Source of the DNA: an uncultured Bacillota bacterium
Lineage (GTDB): Bacteria; Bacillota; Dethiobacteria; DTU022; UBA8154
NCBI GenBank assembly: GCA_937973635.1
Contig: CALJJZ010000023.1
Location: 1-49,313 of the forward strand
DNA length: 49,313 nucleotides
Reading direction: 5' to 3'
Under the pieces are notes generated by a model. The model was not told the origin of the DNA. It was given only the letters and a program-made list of their open reading frames with translations, and did no database searches. Below are positions 5,478 to 14,721 of the stretch, piece after piece; positions within the stretch are counted from its first letter, which is position 1, and each line of letters begins with the position of its first letter. The position numbers and the translations under genes were made by a program.

Positions 5478-8400
5478 TTAGACAACATTTTCCAAAAGTT
5501 TGATCATAAACTGCAGGTACTGTTTCTCCGGCTGGCGGGGAAACTTTAACTTAAGCGTAACCTTTTTGCCCATATGCAGGGAAAGGTAACGCCGGTTGCT
5601 GTTTACCAGCTTCCAGAGCTCTTCTCCGGCAAATTTTTTTTGCTCGTGGAAACGGATCAGCGTCAGGTCCTTTTGCTGTTCAATGGCCTCGACTTCCTTG
5701 GCCCGGGCAAGCTGGCGCAGGTGCATGACCAGCAGCAGGTTTTCCACCGGCGCCTGCAGGCGGCCGAAGCGGTCCCTCAGTTCGCCGGCCATCTCTTGCA
5801 GCTCCTCTTTGCTCTCCAGGGTGGCAATGCGGCGGTACAGCTCAATTTTTTGCTGCTGGTTGGGCACATAACTGGAGGGCAGGTAAGCGTTTACCTGGAG
5901 ATCGAGGCGAGGGGCGGCGGTTTTCTCCCGGGCCTCGGTTTTGCCCTGCATTATTTCTATGGCCTGCTCCAGCAGCCGGCAGTAGAGCTCATAGCCGATG
6001 GCCACCATAAAGCCGTGTTGCTCCGGCCCCAAGATATTGCCTGCACCCCGGATTTCCAGGTCCCGCAGGGCAATTTTAAAGCCCGAACCCAGTTCTGTAA
6101 ATTCCTTAATCGCCTGCAGCCTTTTGGCCGCCTCTTCGGTCATGACTTTATCCCTGCAGTAAGTAAGGTAACAGTAGGCCAGGCGGTTGGAGCGGCCGAC
6201 GCGGCCCCGCAGCTGATAAAGCTGGGCCAGCCCAAAGTGGTCGGCGTCATAAATAATCATGGTATTGACGTTGGGAATATCCAGGCCCGCCTCTACAATG
6301 GTAGTGCTCACGAGGATATCGTATTCCCCCTGCAGGAAGTCGTGCATCACCTTCTCCAGTTCCTGCTCGGGCATCTGCCCATGTCCCACGCAGATCCGGG
6401 CCGCCGGCACAAGTTCCCTAATTTTTTGCGCCCAGCGGTCAATGGTCTGGACGCGGTTATAAACGTAATAAACCTGACCGCCCCGGTGCAGCTCGCGCTG
6501 GATCGCCTCCCGCACCAGGCTGTCGCTGTACTCCACCACATAGGTCTGGACCGGGTAACGGTCTTCCGGAGGAGTATTGATGATGCTCAGGTCCCTTGCC
6601 CCCGATATGGCCATGTGCAGGGTGCGGGGTATGGGCGTGGCGGTCATACTGAGCACATCCATCTCACGGCGCAGCATTTTCAGCCTCTCTTTGTGGCGCA
6701 CGCCGAAACGGTGTTCCTCGTCTATGATTAAAAGTCCCAGATCTTTGAAGACGACGTCTTTGGAGAGGAGACGGTGCGTACCGATGACAATATCCGTAAC
6801 GCCGGCGGCAAGGCGCTTGAGCAGTTCCTTTTGCTGTTTGGCGCTGCGGAAACGGCTCAAGAGGTCGATCTCTACGGGAAAACCCTGAAAACGCTCCTTA
6901 AAATTGTTATAATGCTGCTGGCCAAGGATAGTGGTGGGTACAAGAAAAGCTACCTGTTTGCCGTCCATAACCGCTTTAAAAGCGGCGCGCAGCGCCACCT
7001 CCGTCTTGCCGTACCCCACATCACCGCAAAGGAGGCGATCCATGGGATGGGGCCGCTCCATGTCGGCTTTGACTTCGGCGATGGTGCGCAGTTGATCGGG
7101 CGTCTCTTCAAAGGGGAAACGATCCTCAAATTCGGACTGCCAGGGATGATCGGGGGAAAAAGCAAAACCCGGCGACGCTTCCCTTTCTGCATAAAGGGAG
7201 AGGAGCTCCTTGGCCAGCTCCTGGACGGAGGCGCGCACGCGGTTTTTAATGCGCGCCCACTCCTGTCCCCCCAGGGAATAAATACGGGGAAGGCGGCCTT
7301 CTCCGCCCACGTACTTTTGCAGGTTATCCAGCTGGTCCACGGGTAAAAAAAGTTTGTCTTCACCTGCATATTTGATATAGAAAAAATCCCGGGTAACCCC
7401 GTCCACTTCCAGGGTACGCATGCCCATATAACGGCCGATACCGTGCTGTTCGTGCACCACCAGGTCGCCAACTTTAAGCTCCTGGAAATCAAGGAGGGCG
7501 CTTTTCTTCTCCGCCTGCTGCGTCCACCTTTTTTTCTTGCGCCGCCCGGGCAGGATCTCCCGGTCCACCAGCACGGTGAGTTTAAGTGAGGGTAGGACAA
7601 AGCCGTTTTCCAGGTGGCCTTTGAGCAGGACCAGGCCCTTGCGCGGCAGACGCTCCTTTTTGCTTGTTTTAGCTCCGGGGAGAGGGAGTGTTTCCTTCTG
7701 CTCCAGCATCAGCCCCAGGCTTTTCTTTTGCAGCTCCGCCAGGGCCCGGCCTGCCGCCTCCCCGTTGTAAACGGCAAAGCCATGTTCCCGCAGGAGACGC
7801 TCCATCTCCGCTGCGCGCCCTTCTCCCTCACAAACAAGAAAAACGTCATATCCCCGGGACCACCAGCCTGACAGCTCCTCCTGCAAGAGGTCAAGGCGGC
7901 CGAGAAAGGACGGCGTGGCACCGGCCTGTATATGGACGGAAGCGGCAACGGGCAGATGGGGAAGATGGCGGGAAAAGGCCGTAAAGGCGATGACCTTGAG
8001 GTGGGTTCCGCCCAAGATCTCCCCCAGCTCCACATGGCCCCGGGCCTGACCCGGCAGGATATCCCCCTGCAGCAGCAAACCTGCCTGATATTCCTGCAGC
8101 TCTTGCAGAAGGGAAGCTGCCTCTGCCTCCACCCGTTCGGGCTCATCCCATAAAAGCAGGCCGCCCGGCGGGAAATAGTCCAGGAGGGTGGCCACCTCGG
8201 GATAAAAAAAGGCCAGATACTGCTCCATACCGTCGAAACTGCCGCTGCTTTCCAGTTTCAACAGCTTGTTCTCTAGGCGGGTACGCAGGCGGTCCGCCGC
8301 CTGCTCCATTTTTTTCTTCTTCAGCTCTTTTACGCTCTGCTCCAGCTCCGCCTGCAGGGCGCGGCTGCCGGTCTCCACGGCCGCTTCGTCCAGGACAACC

Positions 8401-9089
8401 TCTCGGGCGGGGAAGATATGGATCTCCTCCAGCATTTCCCGGGTCCGCTGGGTCCCAGCATCATAGGAGCGCAGCGACTCCAGTTCTTCTGCGAAAAAAG
8501 AGAGGCGCACCGGCCAGGGCGTATGGAAGGGGAAAACATCAATGATATCGCCGCGTACGCTAAAAAACCCTTCGCTTTCCGTTAGTTCCGTGCGCTCATA
8601 ACCCATCGCCACAAGTTTGGCCAGCAGGCCCTTCCAGGCCACGCTGTCACCTTGCTTGAGGTAAAGATGATGTTTTTTCCAGCGTGCGGGAGGCACCAAC
8701 CTGCCCAGCAGGGCGGCCACAGGGGCAATCACCAGCATCTTCTCGCCGCGGGCCAGCTTTTCCATAACCTGGAGGCGCTGCTTGCTGATCTCCGTGCTCT
8801 GGCTTAAGATCTCTTCGGCATAAAAGTAATCCCGGGGCGGAAAGATGCTGACCGCCTCCCGGGGGAGCAAGGCCGCCATCTCTTCAAAAAGCCGTTCCGC
8901 CCTGGCCAGATCCGCGGTCAGGAGCAGCACCGCCGCTTCCGCCCGCTGGAAAATGGCGGCCATGAGCAGGCTGCGCTGAGAGCCGTCCAGCCCGGTTACA
9001 AGCTGGACGCCTTCCCTCTCCCGGTTTTTTTCGGCCAGTGATAAAAAAGCGGGGTCGTCCTGCCATTTCTCCAGCAAAAGGTGGGGCAA
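5478..9089 (-). CDS. mfd: Transcription-repair coupling factor Mfd
   Basis: A 1203-residue SF2 DNA translocase that removes RNA polymerase stalled at lesions and recruits UvrA. Order: UvrB-like N-terminal region (about 1-350), a CarD-like RNA-polymerase-interaction domain around residue 545 (VGDLVVHEQHGIGRYMG), RecG-like helicase lobes with Walker A GDVGYGKTEVAL near 690 and DEEH near 789, later motif QLRGRVGRSNR, and a C-terminal TRCF domain. Length is usual for the family. The start is a TTG with AGGAGG about 11 bases upstream. It is the last gene of the pth-mfd end of the housekeeping cluster, and its 3' end converges on uspA. Confidence 0.96.
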   Translation of the reverse strand: MPHLLLEKWQDDPAFLSLAEKNREREGVQLVTGLDGSQRSLLMAAIFQRAEAAVLLLTADLARAERLFEEMAALLPREAVSIFPPRDYFYAEEILSQSTEISKQRLQVMEKLARGEKMLVIAPVAALLGRLVPPARWKKHHLYLKQGDSVAWKGLLAKLVAMGYERTELTESEGFFSVRGDIIDVFPFHTPWPVRLSFFAEELESLRSYDAGTQRTREMLEEIHIFPAREVVLDEAAVETGSRALQAELEQSVKELKKKKMEQAADRLRTRLENKLLKLESSGSFDGMEQYLAFFYPEVATLLDYFPPGGLLLWDEPERVEAEAASLLQELQEYQAGLLLQGDILPGQARGHVELGEILGGTHLKVIAFTAFSRHLPHLPVAASVHIQAGATPSFLGRLDLLQEELSGWWSRGYDVFLVCEGEGRAAEMERLLREHGFAVYNGEAAGRALAELQKKSLGLMLEQKETLPLPGAKTSKKERLPRKGLVLLKGHLENGFVLPSLKLTVLVDREILPGRRKKKRWTQQAEKKSALLDFQELKVGDLVVHEQHGIGRYMGMRTLEVDGVTRDFFYIKYAGEDKLFLPVDQLDNLQKYVGGEGRLPRIYSLGGQEWARIKNRVRASVQELAKELLSLYAEREASPGFAFSPDHPWQSEFEDRFPFEETPDQLRTIAEVKADMERPHPMDRLLCGDVGYGKTEVALRAAFKAVMDGKQVAFLVPTTILGQQHYNNFKERFQGFPVEIDLLSRFRSAKQQKELLKRLAAGVTDIVIGTHRLLSKDVVFKDLGLLIIDEEHRFGVRHKERLKMLRREMDVLSMTATPIPRTLHMAISGARDLSIINTPPEDRYPVQTYVVEYSDSLVREAIQRELHRGGQVYYVYNRVQTIDRWAQKIRELVPAARICVGHGQMPEQELEKVMHDFLQGEYDILVSTTIVEAGLDIPNVNTMIIYDADHFGLAQLYQLRGRVGRSNRLAYCYLTYCRDKVMTEEAAKRLQAIKEFTELGSGFKIALRDLEIRGAGNILGPEQHGFMVAIGYELYCRLLEQAIEIMQGKTEAREKTAAPRLDLQVNAYLPSSYVPNQQQKIELYRRIATLESKEELQEMAGELRDRFGRLQAPVENLLLVMHLRQLARAKEVEAIEQQKDLTLIRFHEQKKFAGEELWKLVNSNRRYLSLHMGKKVTLKLKFPRQPEKQYLQFMIKLLENVV

Positions 9090-9125
9090 GATCTAAAAAA
9101 CCTCCTACCTTAAATGTACAACACG

Positions 9126-9145
9126 AAAAAGGCAAATAATTTGCC
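9126..9145 (-). terminator. Weak terminator-like palindrome between pth and mfd
   Basis: GGCAAAT-A-ATTTGCC (9131-9145) is a perfect inverted repeat. On the minus strand it can form a 5-bp stem with a 5-base loop followed by TTTTT. It may terminate the pth transcript or be a binding site in front of mfd. Confidence 0.4.
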
Positions 9146-9232
9146 GTTTGCAGTTTAGCATATGGATGTTCCAGAAGCAATAAGCGCCGTGGCTTTTGGC
9201 CTTAGCCGTGGTCCAAGGCCGTGAGCACCACT

Positions 9233-9814
9233 TCAGTCAACCTCTGTTCGGGAATTGTAACGGTTCATGGCCGCATCGAGCCCCCGGCGCAAAAAAAGTT
9301 CCACCGCATCAGCGGCCCGGATTACTGCCTGCTGGATTGCCGGTTCCTCCTCCCTGCGAAAAGGGCTGAGGAGGTAAGAGGCAACTGCTTCGTCCCCGGC
9401 CCCTGTTTCACGCCCCACACCCAGGCGCAGGCGAGGAAACTGGTCCGTCTGCAGCATGGCGATAATAGATTCTATGCCGTGGTGTCCTCCGCTGCCACCG
9501 CCCGGACGCAGGCGCAGCCGGCCCAGGGGCAGGTCCAGATCATCATAAAAGACGAGCAGTCTTTCCGGTCCCAGGGAAAAACGGCGCAACAGGGCTTTCA
9601 CCGCTACGCCGCTCCGGTTCATATAGGTCTGGGGACAGGCAAGGAGGACCTCTTTGCCTGCCAGGGAAGCCTGGGCCAGCAGGCTTTCGTCTTTAAATTC
9701 TTTCAGTTTAACGCGGCAACGATGGGCCAGCTCGTCAATGACGCGAAAACCCACATTATGCCGGGTAAACACGTACTCGTTTCCGGGGTTTCCAAGGCCG
9801 ACCAGGAGATACAA
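9233..9814 (-). CDS. pth: Peptidyl-tRNA hydrolase
   Basis: The 193-residue protein has the family opening LVGLGNPGNEYVFTRHNVGF with the catalytic histidine in RHNVG, then TYMNRSGVAV near residue 70 and VFYDDLDLPLG near residue 95, and the C-terminal RLRLGVG. It frees tRNA from peptidyl-tRNA released by stalled ribosomes. Length is as usual. The start is a TTG behind a G-rich ribosome site. It lies about 30 bp after the ctc/L25 gene, the order seen in Bacillus (ctc-spoVC), where the orthologue is also needed for sporulation. Confidence 0.96.
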   Translation of the reverse strand: MYLLVGLGNPGNEYVFTRHNVGFRVIDELAHRCRVKLKEFKDESLLAQASLAGKEVLLACPQTYMNRSGVAVKALLRRFSLGPERLLVFYDDLDLPLGRLRLRPGGGSGGHHGIESIIAMLQTDQFPRLRLGVGRETGAGDEAVASYLLSPFRREEEPAIQQAVIRAADAVELFLRRGLDAAMNRYNSRTEVD

Positions 9815-9844
9815 ACAACCACCCCTCGCCCCTCATGACACCTG

Positions 9845-10519
9845 TTATGCAGTTTCTTCCCCGTGCGCCGTTCCCGGAGCTTCCTCCTCCGCCCCTGCGC
9901 CCGTTTCCGCCTCTGCAGCTTCCGCCTCTTCTTCTTCAACGGCCTCGGCCTGGGGCGCCAGGACAGAGGACACCGTTTGTTCCGGATCTTCCAGGATCTC
10001 CACGCCCTCCGGCAGTTTTAAATCCTTTATGTTTACGGCCTGGCCGATCTCCAGCCCCTCCACGGGGACTTTTATGAAGTCGGGTATCTGCGCGGGCAGG
10101 CAGCGCACACCCACTTCCCGGAATTGGGCCTGGAAGATGCCTCCGTCCTTGACCCCCGCCGGTTCACCGCTAAAACTCAGCGGCACCTTAACTTCCAGTT
10201 TTTGGTCAAGGGAGATACGCAGCAGATCCGCATGGAGATAAAAATCTTGCTGGAGCGGATGCCGCTGCAGCTCCTTGACCATGACCGTCTCCACGGCGCT
10301 CCCTCCCTCGGCCCCTTTAACCTCCAGGTCCAGGAGGACATTCATACCGCCGGCCGTAGCCAGGGCTTTTTTCAAGGCCGCACTCTCCAGGCTGATATGC
10401 CGGGGCGTGCGCCCCCGTCCGTAAATTACCCCGGGGATCATCCCTTTTAGGCGCATCTGCCTGTTCAAACCTTTGCCGCCCGTTTCCCGTGGAAACGCCA
10501 CCATTTTCAGTCGCTCCAT
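9845..10519 (-). CDS. rplY: 50S ribosomal protein L25 / general stress protein Ctc
   Basis: The 224-residue protein has the two-domain TL5/Ctc form. An N-terminal 5S-rRNA-binding L25 domain (about 1-95) includes LKGMIPGVIYGRG and the conserved H-x5-D near FYLHADLLRI, and a C-terminal beta domain (about 100-185) follows. The last 40 residues are an acidic alanine/glutamate-rich tail. It should bind 5S rRNA on the large subunit. In Bacillus the homologue is a stress-induced ribosome-associated protein. It lies between prs and pth as in Bacillus. Confidence 0.93.
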   Translation of the reverse strand: MERLKMVAFPRETGGKGLNRQMRLKGMIPGVIYGRGRTPRHISLESAALKKALATAGGMNVLLDLEVKGAEGGSAVETVMVKELQRHPLQQDFYLHADLLRISLDQKLEVKVPLSFSGEPAGVKDGGIFQAQFREVGVRCLPAQIPDFIKVPVEGLEIGQAVNIKDLKLPEGVEILEDPEQTVSSVLAPQAEAVEEEEAEAAEAETGAGAEEEAPGTAHGEETA

Positions 10520-10578
10520 ACTTCTTTTCCCGTGCCCCTTTTTTCAGGGTACGGGGTAAACACCTCCCTTTTTTTCAG

Positions 10579-10598
10579 GCATACAAAATACTGTATGC
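10579..10598. repeat. Perfect hairpin directly after the prs stop codon
   Basis: GCATACA-AAATAC-TGTATGC is a 7-bp stem with a 6-base loop abutting the prs stop codon at 10599-10601. On the minus strand it is followed by an A-run, not a T-run, so it is not a normal terminator. It may stabilise or process the prs-ctc message. Confidence 0.35.
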
Positions 10599-11558
10599 TC
10601 AATCGTCAAACAGTTTGCTCACGGAACGGTTCTCATGGATACGCACAATGGCCTCGCCGATGAGGGGCGCTACGGATAAGACCACGGCGTTATCCAGCTT
10701 AAAGCTGTTATTTAAGGGGATCGTATTGGTCACAACCAGCTCCTTCAGGGGAGATTCGGCAATACGCTGTTTGGCCGGCCCTGAGAGGACAGGATGGGTA
10801 CAGCAGGCATATACGGCGGCGGCTCCCCTTTTTACCAGCTCCACAGCCCCCTGGGTAACGGTGCCGGCCGTATCGATCATGTCATCCACAATAATGGCTT
10901 CCCGGCCTTCTATTTCGCCGATTACGTTCATAATCTCCATTACGTTCGGCGCCGGGCGCCGTTTGTCGATAATGGCCATGGGCATACGCAGACGCTCCGA
11001 CAATTCCCGCGCCCGCGTCACCCCTCCCAGGTCGGGGGAGACCACCACCCCGTTTTGAATATTTTTTTGGAGAAAATAACGGGCAATAATGGGCAGACCC
11101 AGAAGATGGTCCACGGGGATATTGAAATAGCCCTGGATCTGGCCGGCATGCAGGTCCATGGTGATCACCCTGTTGGCCCCGGCAGTGGTAATCAGATCCG
11201 CAACCAGTTTGGCAGAGATGGGATCCCGGGCCCGCATCTTGCGATCCTGGCGCGCGTACCCGTAATAAGGGATAACCGCGTTTATCCGCCTGGTGGAAGC
11301 CCTTTTCAGCGCATCGATGAAAATCAGCAGCTCCATGAGGTTTTCATTGACGGGTTTACAGAGAGGCTGGATGATAAATACGTCCGCTCCCCGCACGCTT
11401 TCATCGATGGTCACAGATGTCTCTCCGTCGCTGAAACGCTCGATTTTATTTTTCCCCAAGGGAACACCGATAAAAGCTGCCACCTCTTCCGCCAGTGGCC
11501 TGTTTGCCGTCCCGGAAAATATTTTCAGTTCTTTATACTCTGCCGAATACTCTGCCAA
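10599..11558 (-). CDS. prs: Ribose-phosphate pyrophosphokinase (PRPP synthase)
   Basis: The 319-residue class I PRPP synthetase makes phosphoribosyl pyrophosphate from ribose 5-phosphate and ATP. Visible are [16 protein letters not shown] (ATP loop), [16 protein letters not shown] (flexible loop), the metal site in [15 protein letters not shown] near residue 130, and the PRPP-binding loop [15 protein letters not shown] near residue 220. Length is standard. The start is a TTG behind GGGGGG. PRPP is used by the nicotinate phosphoribosyltransferase encoded upstream in the same cluster. A near-consensus sigma-H-type promoter lies about 50 bp upstream. Confidence 0.97.
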   Translation of the reverse strand: MAEYSAEYKELKIFSGTANRPLAEEVAAFIGVPLGKNKIERFSDGETSVTIDESVRGADVFIIQPLCKPVNENLMELLIFIDALKRASTRRINAVIPYYGYARQDRKMRARDPISAKLVADLITTAGANRVITMDLHAGQIQGYFNIPVDHLLGLPIIARYFLQKNIQNGVVVSPDLGGVTRARELSERLRMPMAIIDKRRPAPNVMEIMNVIGEIEGREAIIVDDMIDTAGTVTQGAVELVKRGAAAVYACCTHPVLSGPAKQRIAESPLKELVVTNTIPLNNSFKLDNAVVLSVAPLIGEAIVRIHENRSVSKLFDD

Positions 11559-11602
11559 AATTATTCCCCCCTGGTCAGGAATCCCTATTTAGGAAGGATA
11601 AA

Positions 11603-11628
11603 TTTCGCCAAATTATTTTATATTTCCT
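11603..11628 (-). promoter_or_regulatory. Sigma-H-like promoter (one mismatch) upstream of prs
   Basis: The minus strand has GC-AGGAAAT (AGGAAAT 11622-11628), 15 bases ending in GGC, then GAAA (11603-11606) where GAAT is expected. Spacing is allowed. In Bacillus the sigma-H-dependent gene spoVG lies in this neighbourhood, just before glmU. Confidence 0.3.
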
Positions 11629-11652
11629 GCCGGACCAACGTTTTTGGAATCT

Positions 11653-13020
11653 TTACCTTTTTTTAAGAAATTTATGCGCCAGGCCTTCTTTAATCTGCTG
11701 CGGGGCACGGGAAAGGCTCAGAGAACCCGGAGGCACATGGCGTGTAATGGTCGAACCAGCGGCAATAAAAGCACCGGCGCCAACAGTAAGCGGCGCCACC
11801 AGGTTGCTGTTGCAGCCGATAAACGCCCCTGCTTCGATATTTGTGCGGTGTTTGCGCCGCCCGTCGTAGTTGGCAATAATGCTGCCGGCACCCATATTTA
11901 CATCGGGCCCTACCGAGGCATCCCCCACATAGCTCAAATGGGGGATCTTGGCGCCCCGGCCTATACTGCTGTTTTTAATCTCCACAAAGTCCCCAATTTT
12001 AGCCTCCGGGCCGATCAAGCTGCCAGGCCGCAGGTAGGCAAAGGGGCCAATACTGGCGCCTTCCTCCACCGTAGCCTGCCAGAGCGTGGACTGACGGCAG
12101 ATAACCCTGTCTTTCAGTTTGCTGTCAATGAGGTGCGTCCCCGGACCCAGCACGCATTCCTTCCCCACTGCCGTATCCCCTTCCAGGATTGTCTGGGGAT
12201 AGATTACCGTATCCGGACCCACTTTAATCCCGTAATCAATATAGACGGCAGCAGGATCAAGGAGCGTTACCCCTTCAAGCATCAACGCCGTGTTGATGCG
12301 CTCGCGCAGCCTGGCCGCCGCCCTGGCAAGCTGGGCCCGGTCGTTAACCCCCAGGGCCGAAAAAGCGTCCTCCAGCATAAATGCCGCCAGGTGGTACCCT
12401 TCCGCCGCCAGGAGGGGCAAAAGATCCGTAAGATAATATTCTTTTTTTACCGGGTTGGCCGGCAGGCGGGGCAGGCATCGTTTGAGGGCCGCAAGCTCAA
12501 AACAATAGCTCCCCGTATTGATCTCCCTGACAGCCCGCTGTGCCGGCGTGGCATGGAGCTCCTCTACAATCTCTTTGACCGCACCGCCCTCGCTCCTGAG
12601 CACACGGCCATAGCCAGTGGGATCTACCAGCTCTGCCGTGAGCACGGTGGCAGCGGCCTGTTCCCTGCGGTGACACTCCAGAAGGGCCTGCAGGACAGAG
12701 GGCTGCAAAAAGGGCGTATCGCCGCAAAGCACCAGCAGCTCTCCGGCGTCAGGGAGCAAAGCGAGGGCCTGTAAAAGGGCATGCCCCGTGCCCAGGCGTT
12801 CTTGCTGCTCCACATAAAGACAGCCTTCCCCAAAGTACTCTTTAATCTGCCCGGCCCCGCGGCCCACAACCACCAGCTGCCGTTCGGTCACGGTCCGCGC
12901 CGCTTCCAGCACGTACCAGAGCATCGGCCGCCCGCAAAGGTAGTGCATCACCTTCGGCCTGGAAGAATGCATACGCGTGCCTTCGCCGGCAGCTAAAATA
13001 ACAGCCCAGGGACGCTGCAT
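11653..13020 (-). CDS. glmU: Bifunctional N-acetylglucosamine-1-phosphate uridyltransferase / glucosamine-1-phosphate acetyltransferase
   Basis: The 455-residue enzyme makes UDP-GlcNAc for peptidoglycan. The N-terminal uridyltransferase domain (about 1-230) has LAAGEGTRMHSSRPKVMH and LCGDTPFL. The C-terminal left-handed beta-helix (about 250-450) has the hexapeptide rhythm, GDFVEIKNSSIGRGAKIPHL with the catalytic histidine region, and ANYDGRRKHRTNI. Length and order are canonical. It sits between the nucleotidyltransferase gene and prs, as in Bacillus, but with no spoVG in between. Confidence 0.97.
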   Translation of the reverse strand: MQRPWAVILAAGEGTRMHSSRPKVMHYLCGRPMLWYVLEAARTVTERQLVVVGRGAGQIKEYFGEGCLYVEQQERLGTGHALLQALALLPDAGELLVLCGDTPFLQPSVLQALLECHRREQAAATVLTAELVDPTGYGRVLRSEGGAVKEIVEELHATPAQRAVREINTGSYCFELAALKRCLPRLPANPVKKEYYLTDLLPLLAAEGYHLAAFMLEDAFSALGVNDRAQLARAAARLRERINTALMLEGVTLLDPAAVYIDYGIKVGPDTVIYPQTILEGDTAVGKECVLGPGTHLIDSKLKDRVICRQSTLWQATVEEGASIGPFAYLRPGSLIGPEAKIGDFVEIKNSSIGRGAKIPHLSYVGDASVGPDVNMGAGSIIANYDGRRKHRTNIEAGAFIGCNSNLVAPLTVGAGAFIAAGSTITRHVPPGSLSLSRAPQQIKEGLAHKFLKKR

Positions 13021-13044
13021 AAATCTGGCTCCCCTTTCATCTTT

Positions 13045-13797
13045 TTATTCCCGTGGCATAATCTGCCGTACCAGCTCCAGATCGGCCTCTTTGTCCACGT
13101 CAAAACCGATCTGGGGATAGTCTACAACCACTGCTTTGGCTTTCAGTTTGAGCAGCTGAGAAATACGCTCTTCCAGGCCGCCCAGGGTCAGCTTTTTTCT
13201 CAGGTAGTTCATGATAAAACCGCCGCCCAGCAAAGATACCATTTTAAGCGGGTTTTTGCGGTAGGCGAGGAATTGCTCCAAAAGGGGGATAGACGCATCA
13301 AGGACAGCCGGGTTCACCAGGAAAACATTGCCCCCGGTGAAGGTGCCCTCCTGCAGGGTCACATAGGTACGTTTGACACCGGGGAAGATGCCCTCGCTTT
13401 TTTCTTTGCTGATAATGGGGTAGTAAAAATCATCCGTAAAGGGGCTGCATTTAAGCAGGAAGTCTTCCAGCACCTCCCGGGTCAAAAGCGGTATGTCGGC
13501 GGAGCTGATCAGCATATGTTCCCTGCTGCGCAGATGCCGGTGCGCCGCCAGGATGTTTTCGAGGATACTCCCCTTTTCCGCCACCAGTTCCACGGGAAAA
13601 TGCTCCGCTAAAAACAGCAGCTGCTCCTGCGGCCCCACCACCACAACGCGTCCCCGCTGCGGCAAGGCGCAGATAGCGTCAAGGACGAAACGGATCATCT
13701 CCACGCCGTTAATACGCAGCAGGGCTTTACTGACCACCTGTTCCTGCTGCTCTAGTGTTCCCTTTACCCCGCCGGCCAGCACAATACAGTCCAACAT
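13045..13797 (-). CDS. MobA-like NTP transferase domain protein
   Basis: The 250-residue protein starts LDCIVLAGGVKGTLE, the LAGG nucleotide-binding opening of GT-A nucleotidyltransferases, and has ISSADIPLLTREVLEDFL with the metal-binding aspartate in place. The C-terminal half (TFTGGNVFLVNP, FDVDKEADLELV) follows the MobA/IspD-type fold. The usual basic residues of the LAGGxSxRMGxxK loop are altered (LAGGVKGTLEQQEQVVSK), so it is not a standard MobA. It lies between ispE and glmU. The substrate is unknown; a cell-envelope or cofactor role is possible but unproven. Confidence 0.75.
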   Translation of the reverse strand: MLDCIVLAGGVKGTLEQQEQVVSKALLRINGVEMIRFVLDAICALPQRGRVVVVGPQEQLLFLAEHFPVELVAEKGSILENILAAHRHLRSREHMLISSADIPLLTREVLEDFLLKCSPFTDDFYYPIISKEKSEGIFPGVKRTYVTLQEGTFTGGNVFLVNPAVLDASIPLLEQFLAYRKNPLKMVSLLGGGFIMNYLRKKLTLGGLEERISQLLKLKAKAVVVDYPQIGFDVDKEADLELVRQIMPRE

Positions 13798-13821
13798 TTA
13801 TCACCGCCATCCCCTGTATGC

Positions 13822-14721
13822 TCAGCTTACTGTAGAAGTAAGGATTACCTGATAACCCTTTTTTTCCAGATCCCTGGCTGCAGCCAGCAAGGCCCCTTTA
13901 TCTTTGCCCAGGACAAAAAAAGTCGGCCCGCTGCCTGAGAGCAGAGGCTTAAAGCCCATCTCCAGGAGCATCTGGCGCAAGGGGTAAAGGCCCTGCAGCA
14001 GCTTAAAGGCCGCCTTTTCCAGGTCATTTACCATCAGTGCAAGCAATTTCTCCCAGTAATCGCTTTCCTCTTTCAAAACGGCGAGCCGCTTTAATAAGGC
14101 GGCAAATTTGGCTGTTTTTTCCCCGCTTTTTATTATATCCCAACTCAGGGAACGATAAACCAGCGGCGTCGAGAGCCCATCCCCCCGGGGAGTAACCAGC
14201 AGGACAAAGGCTTCAGGGAAAGGAGGCAGGGGTTCAATAATCTCCCCTCTGCCCCGGCCCAAGGCCGTGCCGCCATACAGGAAAAAAGCAACATCGGACC
14301 CCAGCTCGGCAGCCAGCTCCTGCAGAGCGGCAAGGCTTAAATCCAGCTGCCAGAGCTCGTTTAAGCCTTTGAGCACCGCTGCCGCATTGCTGCTGCCGCC
14401 GCCCAGGCCCGCCGCCACCGGTATTTTTTTATATAAAGTCAGGCGCGCCCCGCGCCGGGGAGCATAACGCCTTTGCAGGAGCAGGGCGGCTTTAAAGGCC
14501 AGGTTTGCCTCACTAGGAGGCACACGGGGATGGTCACAGTTTAATTCCAGCCTTGCGGAAGGTATTTCCTCCAGGAGGAGGAGATCGCCGTAGGCAAGTT
14601 CCTGTAAGACCGTCTGAAGCTGGTGGTAACCGTCGTCACGGCGGTATAAGACCTCCAGGGCCAGGTTAATCTTGGCCGGAGCATGTATTTCCAGCATACG
14701 CTGATGCTGATAAAGGGGCAT
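13822..14721 (-). CDS. ispE: 4-diphosphocytidyl-2-C-methyl-D-erythritol kinase
   Basis: The 299-residue GHMP kinase of the non-mevalonate isoprenoid pathway. APAKINLALEVLYRRDDGYH is the N-terminal substrate-binding region, PVAAGLGGGSSNAAAVL near residue 105 is the glycine-rich ATP loop, and the C-terminal LSGSGPTFFVL is the third GHMP motif. Length is normal. The ATG at 14721 lies 12 bases after the AAGGAG site. An out-of-frame ATG at 14728 is better spaced, and an internal ATG opens the conserved region at residue 9. It follows the nicotinate phosphoribosyltransferase gene at 34 bp. Confidence 0.96.
   Translation of the reverse strand: MPLYQHQRMLEIHAPAKINLALEVLYRRDDGYHQLQTVLQELAYGDLLLLEEIPSARLELNCDHPRVPPSEANLAFKAALLLQRRYAPRRGARLTLYKKIPVAAGLGGGSSNAAAVLKGLNELWQLDLSLAALQELAAELGSDVAFFLYGGTALGRGRGEIIEPLPPFPEAFVLLVTPRGDGLSTPLVYRSLSWDIIKSGEKTAKFAALLKRLAVLKEESDYWEKLLALMVNDLEKAAFKLLQGLYPLRQMLLEMGFKPLLSGSGPTFFVLGKDKGALLAAARDLEKKGYQVILTSTVS

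Noticed and set aside
5574-6731. 385-residue plus-strand open frame opposite mfd
   Set aside because: It is antisense to the helicase region of a clearly conserved gene and shows no family motif; open antisense frames are expected in GC-rich coding DNA.
10489-11058. Plus-strand frame over prs
   Set aside because: Antisense to a highly conserved enzyme; no independent support.
11644-12774. 376-residue plus-strand open frame opposite glmU
   Set aside because: Composition mirrors the reverse complement of glmU codons; no ribosome site or recognisable domain.
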